From Blakeslea trispora (Eukaryota; Mucoromycota; Mucoromycetes; Mucorales; Choanephoraceae), in assembly GCA_025331445.1 (NCBI GenBank), contig JAIWNE010000019.1, positions 124,001 through 188,000 of the forward strand: a stretch of DNA of 64,000 nucleotides, given 5' to 3'. Made by a program: the position numbers and the translations under genes. The notes below the pieces were generated by a model. That model did no database searches. It was given only the letters and a program-made list of their open reading frames with translations, and was not told the DNA's origin. Shown piece by piece: positions 23,483-34,528 of the stretch. Within the stretch, counting starts at the first letter, position 1. Each line of letters begins with the position of its first letter.

Positions 23483-23745
23483 CGATTAAATTTGGTAAAA
23501 ATACTGCAGTAAGCTCTATGATTGGCTGAAAACCGTTTTTAAAGACTATTTTATGAATTTTTTTACTTTTTGCTACTTCAAAAATTGAGAAGTACTTTTA
23601 CAAGCTCAGAGGCTTAAGTTCTGAGCAATACGATTGGTTGCCCTCTTATTCCTCTGATTTTTTTCGTTTTTTTTTTTTTGCTAAGTCCTTTTCTACCCAG
23701 ACACATTTTTTTGAAGAAGTCCTTTTACAAATGAAATTTTTTTTA

Positions 23746-26646
23746 TTAATGGTAAGAGTAGATGTTACAGCTATTCAAAAGCGTGATAGTTCCAAACTTA
23801 AACAGATTGACATATAAATTGATTGTAGGAGAGGCAGAGTGTGTATCCAAGATACCCAATGGTTGTAACGCGACAAGTTCAAACACTTCGTCTGTGGCTT
23901 GACATTCTAACAAGCTCTCACTTCTTCTGGCAGCTACCGTGTACTTTCGTACACTCACACCATCTTCTTTAACAACACCAACAAAACGGTTTTCGTACTC
24001 ATCTTCAAAGACACCCGAAAATCTTGGCTCTAGTTTGCCCTTAACTGGATCGTAGCCTGGGTCAGATAAACCACGAACACCAAAAATGGTCTGCATGAAT
24101 TCGTCTCTATTCGACTTAATCACACTCTCGATGTCTTGACCATACTTCACTCTGTTGCCTTCTTTGTTCACCCAAGAGCCACCGTCGATAATGTGTCGTA
24201 ACACTTCTTGCTTGCCAAAACGAACAGCAACATCTTTTGAGGGAGAGTGTCTGTTGGTGTGAAACAACTGCTCTCTGATAAACTTGTTGTACATTTCACC
24301 TTTTTCTGTCTCGTATTACAATGCACATCCAAAGCGAAGGATATCTTCATGAAGATGATGAAGATAATGGACCTTAGGCCGAGTTGAAAATGGTGTCTCG
24401 TTGTTAGTGATGACATCGAAATTATAAAGAGCTTGAGTAAGCTCTTCAACTGCTTTTATAACTACCATTGCATATTCTTCAAGGTTTGTTGCTGTCTCAC
24501 GAATAAACACCAGAGAGCAAAGCTTTGCCAAGCCTTTGAGTGGTTCGTTCAAGAGTAGAACGTTAGCATCAGCTTCATTGTCAGTAAATTCTTCTTCAAT
24601 AATCAATGGCAAGACCTGGATTAACTGCTTGAAATCGCGTCCCACAAAAGAGCCAACATGTCGAAGGTTACCTCGGAAGTTTCTGCTGTAAGAGGTGTTG
24701 CTTCTGTTGTCTTGTAACCTTTTGGTTAAGCGAGCTAAACGGTCTTGATTGCCTTTTCCAGCAAGAGTAACCTTCACCAGATGTGTCACCAAGTATTTGA
24801 CAACACCTAGAGGCAAGCAATGCAATACCTCCACTGGTGTGTCGAGAGCGGGATCAAACGATTCAAGATGCAAGAGACCTTTCGATCCAGTATTTTTATA
24901 GCTGTAATCAGCAGCTGTCAATGTGGAGCCGGGCATCTCACTTTCCATGCGGACATCCTTTCTGTTTTCTTGTGTTGCTGCCAAAACATAATGTGACTTG
25001 AACCTTTTTGGACCTGGCTTGTTGAGCGCATCGGGAGTGACATTGCTTTCCAAAAGTGTCTGTCTTTTCTTCTTGCTTTGCTTCAAAGTGTAGCATTTGC
25101 GGCAGAAGTACAAGGTGGTTTGCTGCATGATACCGCAGATGTCAGAGTGGGCTGGATTGTCAGCAGAGATGAACAGAAGAGGCGCCTTTACTAATACCAT
25201 TTCATCATAGTGACTAGAATACAACAGGATACCCTTTTCCAATTTCAACAAATCAGCAGCAAGAGAGGGGACAAAATGCATTGCATTGAGCCCTTCACTC
25301 TTTGGTGCACAGCCAATAAACATAGTGTTCTCGCGACACCCACGTTTCTCCAATGACAGAGCAGCATATGTCATTGACCAGCTCTCGTACGGTAAGTGCT
25401 GCTTCGACGAACCACCAGATGTATCATCCGTAAAGAGAATGATAGGGGCAATTACCATCTTGTAGAATTGGCCAGGCCCTTCGGTGTTTGCCACTTTCAA
25501 TGGATTTTGTCCGAACAGGAGGTGTTTCTGTTCACCTGACAAAGATCGAGGCATGGTATCGGCACCGGGAAGAAGCGCACAACAGTTGTTTTCAGTCATC
25601 ATGCTCTTGTTAACAACTGAAACGAGCTGGCTTTGAGCAATCGTAGAGACTTCTGGCAAGAAACCAAAAGAGTTGTGCATCACCAGAACATAATAGCCGT
25701 CAGCTGAATCAACACCATTAATGCGGAAGAAGGATTTGATCAGAAAGAGCAGGTTGGATCTCTCTACCTGAACAACATCTCCTACCCAGAAATCTTTTCC
25801 TCCAACGGTAATCTGTGGTGGTTGGAATAAGGCATGTTCCTTCCACTTTATTCCATTTGCCAAGCTTTTTGATGCACCGTGGGTGCGATCTGGAAGTGCG
25901 CTGATCTTGGAGCTGATGACAGGATTAGCCATGGACAACTTGAGATGCTCAGAAGGTAAGTTTGAGCTACATTGACTCTCTCGCTTTTGTCCCTTGACGA
26001 CCACGTCATGAGAAGTAGTTGTAGTAGTAATTGAAGGGCCACTGAACTTTTTGTTTGCATCTCCTCTCATGATCATGTTGGCCTTTGGCATCTTGAACAC
26101 CCTTCCTTCTTTTGTTTCTTGGACAGCAATTTCAACTATCTTCTGGACGCCATACAAAAAAGTCTTCAGCTGACTTCTGGACATCATGCCTACATAGCCA
26201 TTATAGAGGCACATCATGATCATTGTTTGAGCGTTTCGGAAGGGGCTTCCTCCTGAAACATCATGGTCCCACTCGGCTTGGCGCTCGGCCATGATCTCGT
26301 CCAAGCTGTTTCTGACATCTGTCATATCTTCCTCATCATCTTCGAAATCACTATCTTCTGCACTATCCTCATCCTCTTCTTCATCAACTTGTGCTTCTTC
26401 TGAATCACGTTCGTAATCTCCTTCGTACTCTGCATCAATGGTAGGCGTTTCATCAAAAGAAAAAGAAACGCCACTCATGGGTTGAATGTCGTCCTCAGTG
26501 CTGTTTCCTTTGTGGGTTTTCTTGATGTGCAAAGTGAGTCTGTGGTTCTTGGTATACGACTTTTTGCAACCAAGGTAAGTACAATCAAATCTTTTACTGA
26601 TCTTATGTTTGAGAACAGTGTAGGGTCTGTCGATTGATTTTCCCAT
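23746..26646 (-). pseudogene. C2H2-finger transposase-like gene with one in-frame stop
   Basis: A single open frame of 966 codons apart from one TAA at 24316-24318, where the surrounding sequence (FGCAL before, YETEKGE after) suggests a former CAA codon. The first 776 residues start with a C2H2 finger (Cys22, Cys27, His40, His45), then an acidic region, then blocks seen in fungal transposase-like proteins: ILFTDDTSGGSSKQ, LYFCRKC, TPVEVLHCLPLGVVKYLV, FVGRDFKQL and KVHYLHHLHEDILRFG. After the stop the frame continues with NKFIREQLFHTNRHSPSKD for 189 codons. A lone C-to-T change points to recent loss. The product is presumably a DNA transposase; the catalytic residues are not assigned with certainty. 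Confidence 0.75.
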
Positions 26647-26708
26647 TTTTGAAACTAATTAAGTGAAAAAGGTGGTTGTCAAGTTTCAGAAAGTAAATTC
26701 TTTTTATG

Positions 26709-27333
26709 GTAAGCAGCCGTAAACAAAGCATTTATTTCGTTTTTTGGACTGTCTTTCTAATCCATAATATTTTGTTAGTTGAAGTAGTATCTTTGTAGTT
26801 CTACATAATTGCTATTTCAAAACCAAAGGTAAGCTAAATCAAGTAGAATTGCAACGATTTGACATGCTTATTAATTAAAACAGGATCAATAGATATGCAT
26901 CCCAATGTCTAGTTGTAGTCCTTCGCGATTGTTATGGAAGGTAAGCTTCTTTTTCTATGCTGAAGCAATTTCGTTTGACTAATGATTTCAATTATATTAG
27001 AATACAATGCAAGCTTGAAAAGAAAGTTCGTCCTCGTAAGGTAATCTCAAATTGCATTATATTCTGAAGAACATGTTTTAACAATGTATCTATTTAGTTC
27101 ATGTCTTTTGTTTCAAGTATTGTCGTAGAAGCTACTATCTGCAAATCTATGGTTCATCAAAAGGCATAAGTCAGATTAGGCTTAGTTGGCAATTGCAAAG
27201 ATCGAATTGGTCAAGCAAACGCTATTAGCTCATTCTGGTGCCTGAGGATGATACCCTAGGCTGTAGGTAAGCTATCAAATCCTGAACTTTTTTAAACCAA
27301 TAAAATATCTTGTATTTCGTCCAATCAAAATAG
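26709..27333 (+). other. Chain of five canonical introns on the strand opposite the transposase
   Basis: Five tandem GT-AG introns of 55-70 nt fit the plus strand: 26709-26778, 26829-26883, 26941-27000, 27041-27097 and 27267-27333. Four use the donor GTAAGC. Exons between them are 50, 57, 40 and 169 nt. After splicing, one frame stays open for about 62 codons up to TAA at 27167 (contains CLVVVLRDCYGRIQC and KLEKKVRPRK) but has no ATG. This may be a spliced non-coding transcript or a decayed second gene of the transposon. Confidence 0.4.
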
Positions 27334-27411
27334 TCCCTTAAGTAGTTTCCATATATGGTATAAATATGACTCCAAAATTTTGCTGGCACTTTTCTTCAAA
27401 AAAAATCAAGA

Positions 27412-27431
27412 AATTTTTCACCGCGTGTGAT
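27412..27431 (-). repeat. Right inverted repeat of the second transposon
   Basis: Exact reverse complement of 23463-23482; lies 152 bp upstream of the APC1 start codon. Confidence 0.8.
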
Positions 27432-27583
27432 CTTGATAGCTGAGTTTTCTCAAAGGCCCTTTCAGCAGGTTACTCGAGAAAGAACAAAGAAAGTTTTTTT
27501 TTTATTGTCGGGAAAAACAAATAGTGGTAAACGCCAACCGCGCGTAACTTCTCTCTTTTTTTTTTTTGAAAAATAAAAATCTT

Positions 27584-30500
27584 ATGTTAACCAAGGTTGC
27601 TCGATACCAGTCTATAGGCCAAGCATTCTTGAAAAAACATGATCATATCGGCCAAGACACCACCTCAAATACTTTGTTTGACTTTTCAACCATCAACCTT
27701 AAGCTTCATGACAATCCGATCCAATCGACCAGTGACAGGCTTCAACTCTTTAGCGTGTCGGATGCACCTACCTTAGTCATTGGCCATCCGCTCGATATAC
27801 AGTCTCAACAAGGGCAGATCAACAACTGGACCCGAGAGCTCGACCAAGAGGTCTACATCAAAAATGCCACAGTCGTTGTCTGGAGTCGAGGCACACGTAT
27901 CCTCAAGACATTCGATTTCAGTCAAGAAGATCAAAAAGTTCATCAAGCCCTCTTTGCTTGGTTTCCTATACCCTCCAAACAACTCGAGACAAAACAATTC
28001 AATCAAGTCAACGTTAATGATCCAGTTAGAAATAAGCAATTTGTGGAAGAGTATTGGCAGAACCGAGGACCACGTACCTTGTTGAAGGAAGAAGAGAAAC
28101 AGACTACTCCAATGAGTACTGTACGTCGACGAGGTCTCTGTATCACCTTTCTTGATCATATTCAGATTCATTTTGAAGATGGCATCAACTTTACAGCCTA
28201 TATACCCTTCGAGATTGATCATGTCGTTCCTCTGGACGTTGGACTGTTGATCAGTAAACGACAAGATACAAAGCGCTCAAAACAAAAGACCCATCATCGT
28301 CTGTTGATTCCATCGGATAAAAGCTCCACTTGTTGGGACATCTCTTCTTCTTTCGCTTCCATCACACATCCATTGCTAGAGGCAAGTCCTGTCAAGATCA
28401 GACGCATGCGCTCCCCTTATACCAACAATACACCCTCTTCATTATCGACTGATCCACATCGCTTATTGTTCGCCACCACACACATGTCAGACAAGAAGCG
28501 ATTGCCTGTCATTGTCACACTTAATGTACAAGACAACAAGCACTTCATCTGGACCTATGAGCATCGTAAGCATCAGACAGATCCAATCAAGGGAGTCCGA
28601 AAGACTCGACCAAAAGAGGAATTCCTGAGTCGTAAAAGAAAACGATCATTTCCACACACCACGCATGAGAATCTAGATGATAAGCCTAGTGTATTAAGTC
28701 AGCTGGAAAGAGAGGTGTATCATACCTTATTAAATCCAAGCGAACTTTCATTAACCAATGTTTGGCAAGAACAAAAGCGATTCAAGTGAGTCACTTAATT
28801 TTTTGAGATTTTCTCTACTCCCCCCGTTATTTTCCAATTTTCTTGCGCTAACTTGATCCACAGTAAACGACAAAAGACAAAGTCTACCAAGGCAACTATA
28901 GATGTTCAGTCGATTGCTTTTCTGATACATAATTTGAGTGGTCAAGAATTGATCTGTTTAATGAACAAGACCACTTGCCAGCTTCAACTGATCAATCTGG
29001 AGAAAGCAGCTCAGATGGAGACAGGTGCGATTGAGTTGAAAACAGTGGCTAAATCTGCTATTGCTGTCCATGCTACACGAGATAGTCATCTGGATCTTTT
29101 GTTTCTTGATCAGACAGGTAACCTATGGCTCTGGATAGATGGGCGTATGCCATTGATCTCCATTCCTACACCTTCTTCTCAACCTATCCGTGAGCTCTCT
29201 CAAAGTGTCTATGATCGCTTCAACCTAACATTTGAAAAGGAGACCATACGTTATCGTATCCATCTCCAGCCTCAGACCTCACTTGTGCGTGATTGTCTAG
29301 CTGCTTTGGATTGTGCCAATTCAGCTTTTTATGTGTCTTTATGGCATCGATTCATTCAATTGAGATATCAACATTTAGACTGGACTGAATGGCATACGCT
29401 GTTTGTCTCACTCTTCTCTTTTTTGTCCCTCAAGAGAGTCCATCCTAGACCTCATGGTGAACTGTCAGTGGGTGAGGGTCGTCTAGGTATTCCTGATGCT
29501 TGGATGGATCAAGCGATGGCGATAGAGAAAGAGTATATTTTAAGTGCGATTGAGCTCAATAGTATTATCAAAAGCTTGCACGTTATCTATGAAGATTACC
29601 GGATCAAGAACACCATGAAGGATCACCTAGAGCAATTGGGTTATCTCTTGGCTCAACTATGCGTTATTCTCAATCATCAAAACTGGCTTCATTATTATCG
29701 ACAAGAAGGCATCTTGATTGGATTGACGCATTCATGTAAGTATTCCATTGGGTTTCCATGAAAAAAGCAACTGAAAAGAAAAGTAGTTTGTTTAGCAAAC
29801 AGACAGATTCAAGAAGCCTTGATGGATCCACCTGATATGGAAGTCTGTCTACAACAGATGGTCTCTCGCACAGGGGCTATTCCGGTCTTGTTGAGTTTCT
29901 TTGGTGTGGATACATTGAAACCTACATTTACGCATTGCAGAAATACCTATGCAAAAACAGTACAAGACCTTTGGAGTATCTATCATGCTATTTACTATAA
30001 TACAGATGACCCAAGTCTATTGGTCAATCGACTGACTCAATCTTACATCAGCCGTATGCACATTGAGAGCCTAAAGAGCTCTATTGGAGCTCCTATCCTG
30101 GAAGCCCTTCAACAGCTTCAAAAGTCTCCTCAATTGACATGGAGTAAAGATATCTACGATATTATTGAACGACATGATATCTATCGACAATTACAGTTAG
30201 ATACAACTGTGTGTGATCCAAATACAAATTTATTCAAGTTGCCTTTATCAGAGGTAAAAAAAAAAGAAAGAAATAATCCCAATAAGCACCAGTCATCTCA
30301 TTTGTTTCCTCTATAAAGAAATCCAATCTGGGTAGTATGGATCAATTAATGCGTGAAGTACTTGAGGTACCTACACAACGCTGCATTTATGAATCCGATG
30401 TATTAAACATGGAGACAGAGCGTCTGAGGTTTGACTTTGGTGGTATTATTGAAAATGTACGTATCATGTTGGATGCTAGCCATATCCCTGATCATACTAT

Positions 30501-32433
30501 GCCTCCCTCCACTTCAGAAGACGATGATGACATTGCCATTGAACATCAATCCCAAGTTGTCTTTTTGATTCAACGGACACTTGCTCTAGCAACGGGTAGA
30601 GCCATCTATGCCTATGCCACCCATGTACCTGACCTGACCAAAACATTACCCATTGAACCCATCCAATTAGCAGCCAAGATCTTACCTTTACGTACCATTG
30701 TTCATCTTGACGAGTCAATCTGGAGCAAAGAGTTTCTTCAATGGCCTCAATTTCACAACGGTATTGCTGCAGGACTCCGCATCTCTCCTAGCCATCAAAT
30801 TGATGAATCTTGGATTTCCTTTTGTCATTCGGGTGATTTGGAGCCTCATCATGGTGGTATGCTCTTGGCCATGGGCCTCAATGGTATTTTGAGACGATTG
30901 GCCTTGGAGTCATGGTATCACATGATTCAACAGAACTGCAGTCTAGTGCCTGTAGGATTCATCTTGGGCATCTCTGCTGCCTATCGCGGTACAAAGGACA
31001 AGAAGGTGACCAAGTTACTTTCAGCCTATATCCCTGCCCTTCTCGACGACCATGCAGCTCCCTTTAATCAATCCAATCTGATCCTGGCCAGTAGTTTGAT
31101 GGGTCTAGGTCTGACGCATATGAACACACGGGATGTCAAGATGGCCTTTGCCATGTTGCAAGAACTCGAGCGTCATGCCACCAGTGATCTCTCTGGTCCT
31201 GATAAAGACTATCCCACCTGTGCCCTTTCCGCTGGCTTTTCTATAGGCTTCATCATGTTGGGCCAGGGCCATGATCGACGTGTGGATCCTGACCTGTCTA
31301 AGCGTCTCTGTGTACTGATTTCAGGTCAAGATGATCAAAAGCGTATTAATCTGGACATCACATCTGCAGGTGCTACCATGGCATTGGGTCTCATGTACCT
31401 AAAGACAGAGGCACACGAAGTCGCTCGTCTCATTGAGGTGCCGACCACTCGGCCTCTCTTGAACTATACTCGACCTGATCTCTTGATGGTCAGGGTGATT
31501 GCGCGCCACTTGATCCTCTGGAGTCAGATTCAGCCTAATGACGTGTGGATCGAGGCTCAAATACCTTTGTTTATGCAGCAACCCACAGATGATCCCGATG
31601 GACAAGAGATCATCCGCCAAGCCAAATACAATATCATGGGTGGTTCCTTTCTCTGTCTTGGCCTTCGGTATGCAGGATCCAAGAACCAAGAGGCCTTTGA
31701 TTGTTTGCTAAAGTATTTGGATTGGTTTATGGCACGCTTAAAGGACACGGCCACCAGCTTTCAACAGCGCATCACACGGACCATGATACGTACCTGTATT
31801 GATGTGCTCTGTACGGCTGCTGCTATGGTGATGGCAGGTACAGGTCGACTGGAGCTGTTGAAGCGATTGGAGATGGCCTATGGGATGATTGATGGTGAGA
31901 CAAGCTATGGTCATCATATGGCCATTGCCATGTCGATGGGCTTATTGTTTCTGGGATTAGGAGGCTATACGTTAACGACCACGAATGAGGCTATTGCCGG
32001 TCTCTTGTGTGCCTTTTATCCATTCTATCCGCTGTCCACAGAAGATAACCGGTATCACCTTCAGGCTTTTCGCCATCTTTGGGTCTTGGCTGTTGATTCA
32101 CGCTGGTTGATGCCTGTGGATGTGAGTACCAAGAAGCCTTGTCGAGTACCTATGCGATTGGAGATCTATGAAGATAATGATGCTACTCCATTGGCTACTC
32201 GAGCAGTGCACCGCGTTAGTATGGAAGCACCAATGGTTGTGCCTCATTATCAATTGATCAAATCCATTGAGATTCATAATGATCGCTATTGGCCACTTTC
32301 CATTGACATGACATCGAATTCAGACTATCAGCAATCCATCAAGAAATCGGGTGTTCTCTATGTACAGCTTAAAGAGGGTAAAAGAAGTTACGAGCATGAT
32401 CCTGATGGTCGACGTAGTTTATTTGAGTTTTGA
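27584..32433 (+). CDS. APC1: Anaphase-promoting complex subunit 1 (APC1)
   Basis: Exons 27584-28785, 28864-29735, 29796-30253 and 30319-32433 give 1,548 residues, between fission yeast Cut4 and the human protein in size. APC1 is the largest scaffold of the APC/C ubiquitin ligase that drives exit from mitosis. The N-terminal half should be a WD40 propeller (residues about 40-550, weakly conserved), followed by an alpha-helical middle and the PC repeats, with family-typical blocks such as HHGGMLLAMGLNGIL, SLMGLGLTHMNTRD and ALSAGFSIGFIMLGQG. The start is the ATG at 27584; the frame is open slightly further upstream but without ATG. The transposon end lies 152 bp before the start, so its promoter may lie partly within the element. 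Stop to next ATG is only 89 bp. Confidence 0.92.
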
Positions 32434-32522
32434 CACTTTTTGAATCTCCGATTGAAATAGTGCAATAAAAGCTCCTGTTTTTTTTAATATTTTTTTCCCT
32501 TTTTTATTATTATTCTATTTTA

Positions 32523-33862
32523 ATGAAGTCATTAGTCTTACTTGCAAGTGGACTGACTGCACTTGCCAGTACAGTATGGGCTGGCCCCTTGGAGAAAGAG
32601 GAAGTTGTAAACCAGATTGTTGTTTTTGGTGACTCTTATTCTGATGTGGGCAATAAACAACGACTGTCGAATGGACCCCTTTGGAGTGAACATTTAGCTG
32701 CAGGTTGGAATGCCTCTCATCACAACTTTGCCTTTAGTGGTGCAGTTTGCAATAATACCATGTACGACAAACAGCCACTAAGCGAATACTATATACCGAG
32801 CATTGTAGACCAAGTAGAGATGTACTATAGACAAAACTATTCTTCGTTTGATTCACAGACAGTGGTTGCCTTTTGGGTGGGTGTGAATGATGTCTACAAG
32901 ATATTAGAGACACATGAAGGTAAAGATAAAGCCCCATCTTGAAACACATGTATTCAACTTTGTCTATTTTAGATCCTGATAGGGTCAAACAAGAGTACAA
33001 GAAAGTGGTGGATTGTATAGGCACTAATCTAGTAAGCATTGAATGGCCCTATGCCTCCCTAGTCATCTAACCCCATCTATACTAGCGTTATGTACGACAG
33101 CTGTTCTCTCATACAAAATTCATTGTGTTTAATTTGCCACCTATGGAATACATGCCATTGTATGCCCATACTGAATTTGCAGAGAACAGAAAAGAGGCAG
33201 TCGATCAACTGAATGAATGGTTGAGAAAGGACATTGAGAAGATGAACAAGCACCTTCAGGCAATTGAGCTGGATTTAGTGGATGTGCACAAGTTGATTCA
33301 AGATGTTGTAGGCAAACCAGAACTTTTTGGTATAACAAATGCTGAGGATGCCTATTGGGATCACTGTCAGGGTCAGTGTGCTGATCCTATCGATAGTTAT
33401 GTTTGGTGGGACAAGACACATCTGACAGGTGGAGTGCATCGATTGATAGCCAACAGTATTTTGATGTCTGGATCGTTGGCTAAAGAGACTTATTTGGATG
33501 ACCAGCTAGATGTCCAAGCACTGTTAGACCAACCTCATTCAGTCTATCGATCACCTCTTTTCAAGGCTCATCAGAATACTGGTTTGATGGATCGATTGAT
33601 TGCACAGATGAACCTAGAGAAACAAAACTCATCTGGTGAAGGCAGTGATCTCACTGAAGAAGAAGAAGAACAGCATGTTCAGTCGTCTAAAGCAGTCTAT
33701 ATGGTCATTGCAGGTGTGGCTATTGTCGGTATGGCTGGATGGGTTATTCAACAGAAAAAGAAGAAAGGTCAACTAGTTGCCTTATCAGGTCTTCTTCATC
33801 AAAACAATCATCAAGATCGTGGACGATTTATGCCTTTGCGTAATCTAGATGCTGAAGTCTAA
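32523..33862 (+). CDS. Membrane-anchored SGNH/GDSL esterase (CE16-like)
   Basis: Exons 32523-32919, 32973-33031 and 33086-33862 give 410 residues. A signal peptide (residues 1-20, ending VWA) leads into block I FGDSYSDVG with nucleophile Ser38, a block with GVND, and WWDKTHLTGGVH with Asp261 and His264, which complete the triad. One transmembrane helix (about 355-372, YMVIAGVAIVGMAGWV) follows an acidic Ser/Glu stretch, and a short basic tail ends the protein, so the enzyme domain faces outside (type I). The fold and WWD.TH ending resemble fungal acetylesterases of carbohydrate esterase family 16 and related lipases. Substrate unknown; a cell-wall or secreted polysaccharide is plausible. Several N-glycosylation sequons (NAS, NNT, NYS) fit the secretory route. 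Confidence 0.88.
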
Positions 33863-33996
33863 TGTTGTCAATCATGAACAATAAAAATAAAACAATAAAC
33901 TGACAACAAAGAAGATAGAGAAATTGACTACTTTCTTTCTCTCTTTCCTTTTCTTTCCTTTTCTCTCTCTTTCTTTTTCTTTACCTTTTCTATACG

Positions 33997-34461
33997 ATGG
34001 ATATCAAGAAAGATTTGATGATTTCACAAGAATCCATTGCCTGTGTTCAACCAGGTAAAATCAAACTTCAGACAAGTTATAGCCAACCAGAAGAACAACA
34101 AGACATCAAGAAGAGAACAGTGACCTCTTATGATAGTCAGACATCTGAATATCTCAAATCTGTTTTTTTCGAAATCTATAGCTGTCAAAACAAACTGACA
34201 AAACAACAGCGTCTGGAAGTTCAGAGGCGTACAGGATTACCTTCTCGCAATATCACCTATTGGTTCTCCAATCATAAAAGAAGATTCAAGGATACACTCA
34301 AGATCTATCGAAATACAGTCAAGGCATCTGATGGCACTATCAAGAATTACAGTGATTTTGTCAAACACCGTCAAGGCCGTGGTTTACCAGACCATATCAC
34401 TCAAGAAGAATTAAATGTGTTACATTGCGAAAAAAAGAAAAAGCTCAGTCACTTGGATTGA
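33997..34461 (+). CDS. Small homeobox protein
   Basis: An intronless gene for 154 residues. A homeodomain spans about residues 40-98. Helix 3 reads SRNITYWFSNHKRRFK: Trp89, Phe90, Asn92 and Arg95 are the invariant positions, while the usual WFQN is WFSN. Helices 1 and 2 (YLKSVFFEIY and KQQRLEVQRRTGL) fit the family. The rest is a short N-terminal leader rich in Gln and Ser and a basic C-terminal tail. Presumably a DNA-binding transcription regulator in the nucleus. It is not clearly TALE-type, and there is no evidence linking it to mating. The preceding poly-pyrimidine tract (33928-33990) is a typical leader in this genome. Confidence 0.85.
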   Translation: MDIKKDLMISQESIACVQPGKIKLQTSYSQPEEQQDIKKRTVTSYDSQTSEYLKSVFFEIYSCQNKLTKQQRLEVQRRTGLPSRNITYWFSNHKRRFKDTLKIYRNTVKASDGTIKNYSDFVKHRQGRGLPDHITQEELNVLHCEKKKKLSHLD

Positions 34462-34528
34462 AAATTGAATTGATTTTTTTTTATATCATTTTACACTCTT
34501 TTTTCCCTTTTCTTATCACACACACACA

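Larger units (their letters stand above)
23463..27431 (-). mobile_element. DNA transposon with 20-bp inverted repeats and C2H2-finger transposase
   Basis: A 3,969-bp unit bounded by identical 20-bp inverted repeats beginning ATCACACGCGG. It holds one large minus-strand transposase-like gene and, between that gene and the right end, a chain of plus-strand introns. No target duplication other than the ambiguous AT at the very ends is evident. It occupies most of the gap between the transhydrogenase gene (stop 226 bp to the left) and APC1 (ATG 152 bp to the right). The superfamily is uncertain; the protein looks closest to the CACTA/Plavaka/KDZ-like group of fungal transposases. Confidence 0.72.
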
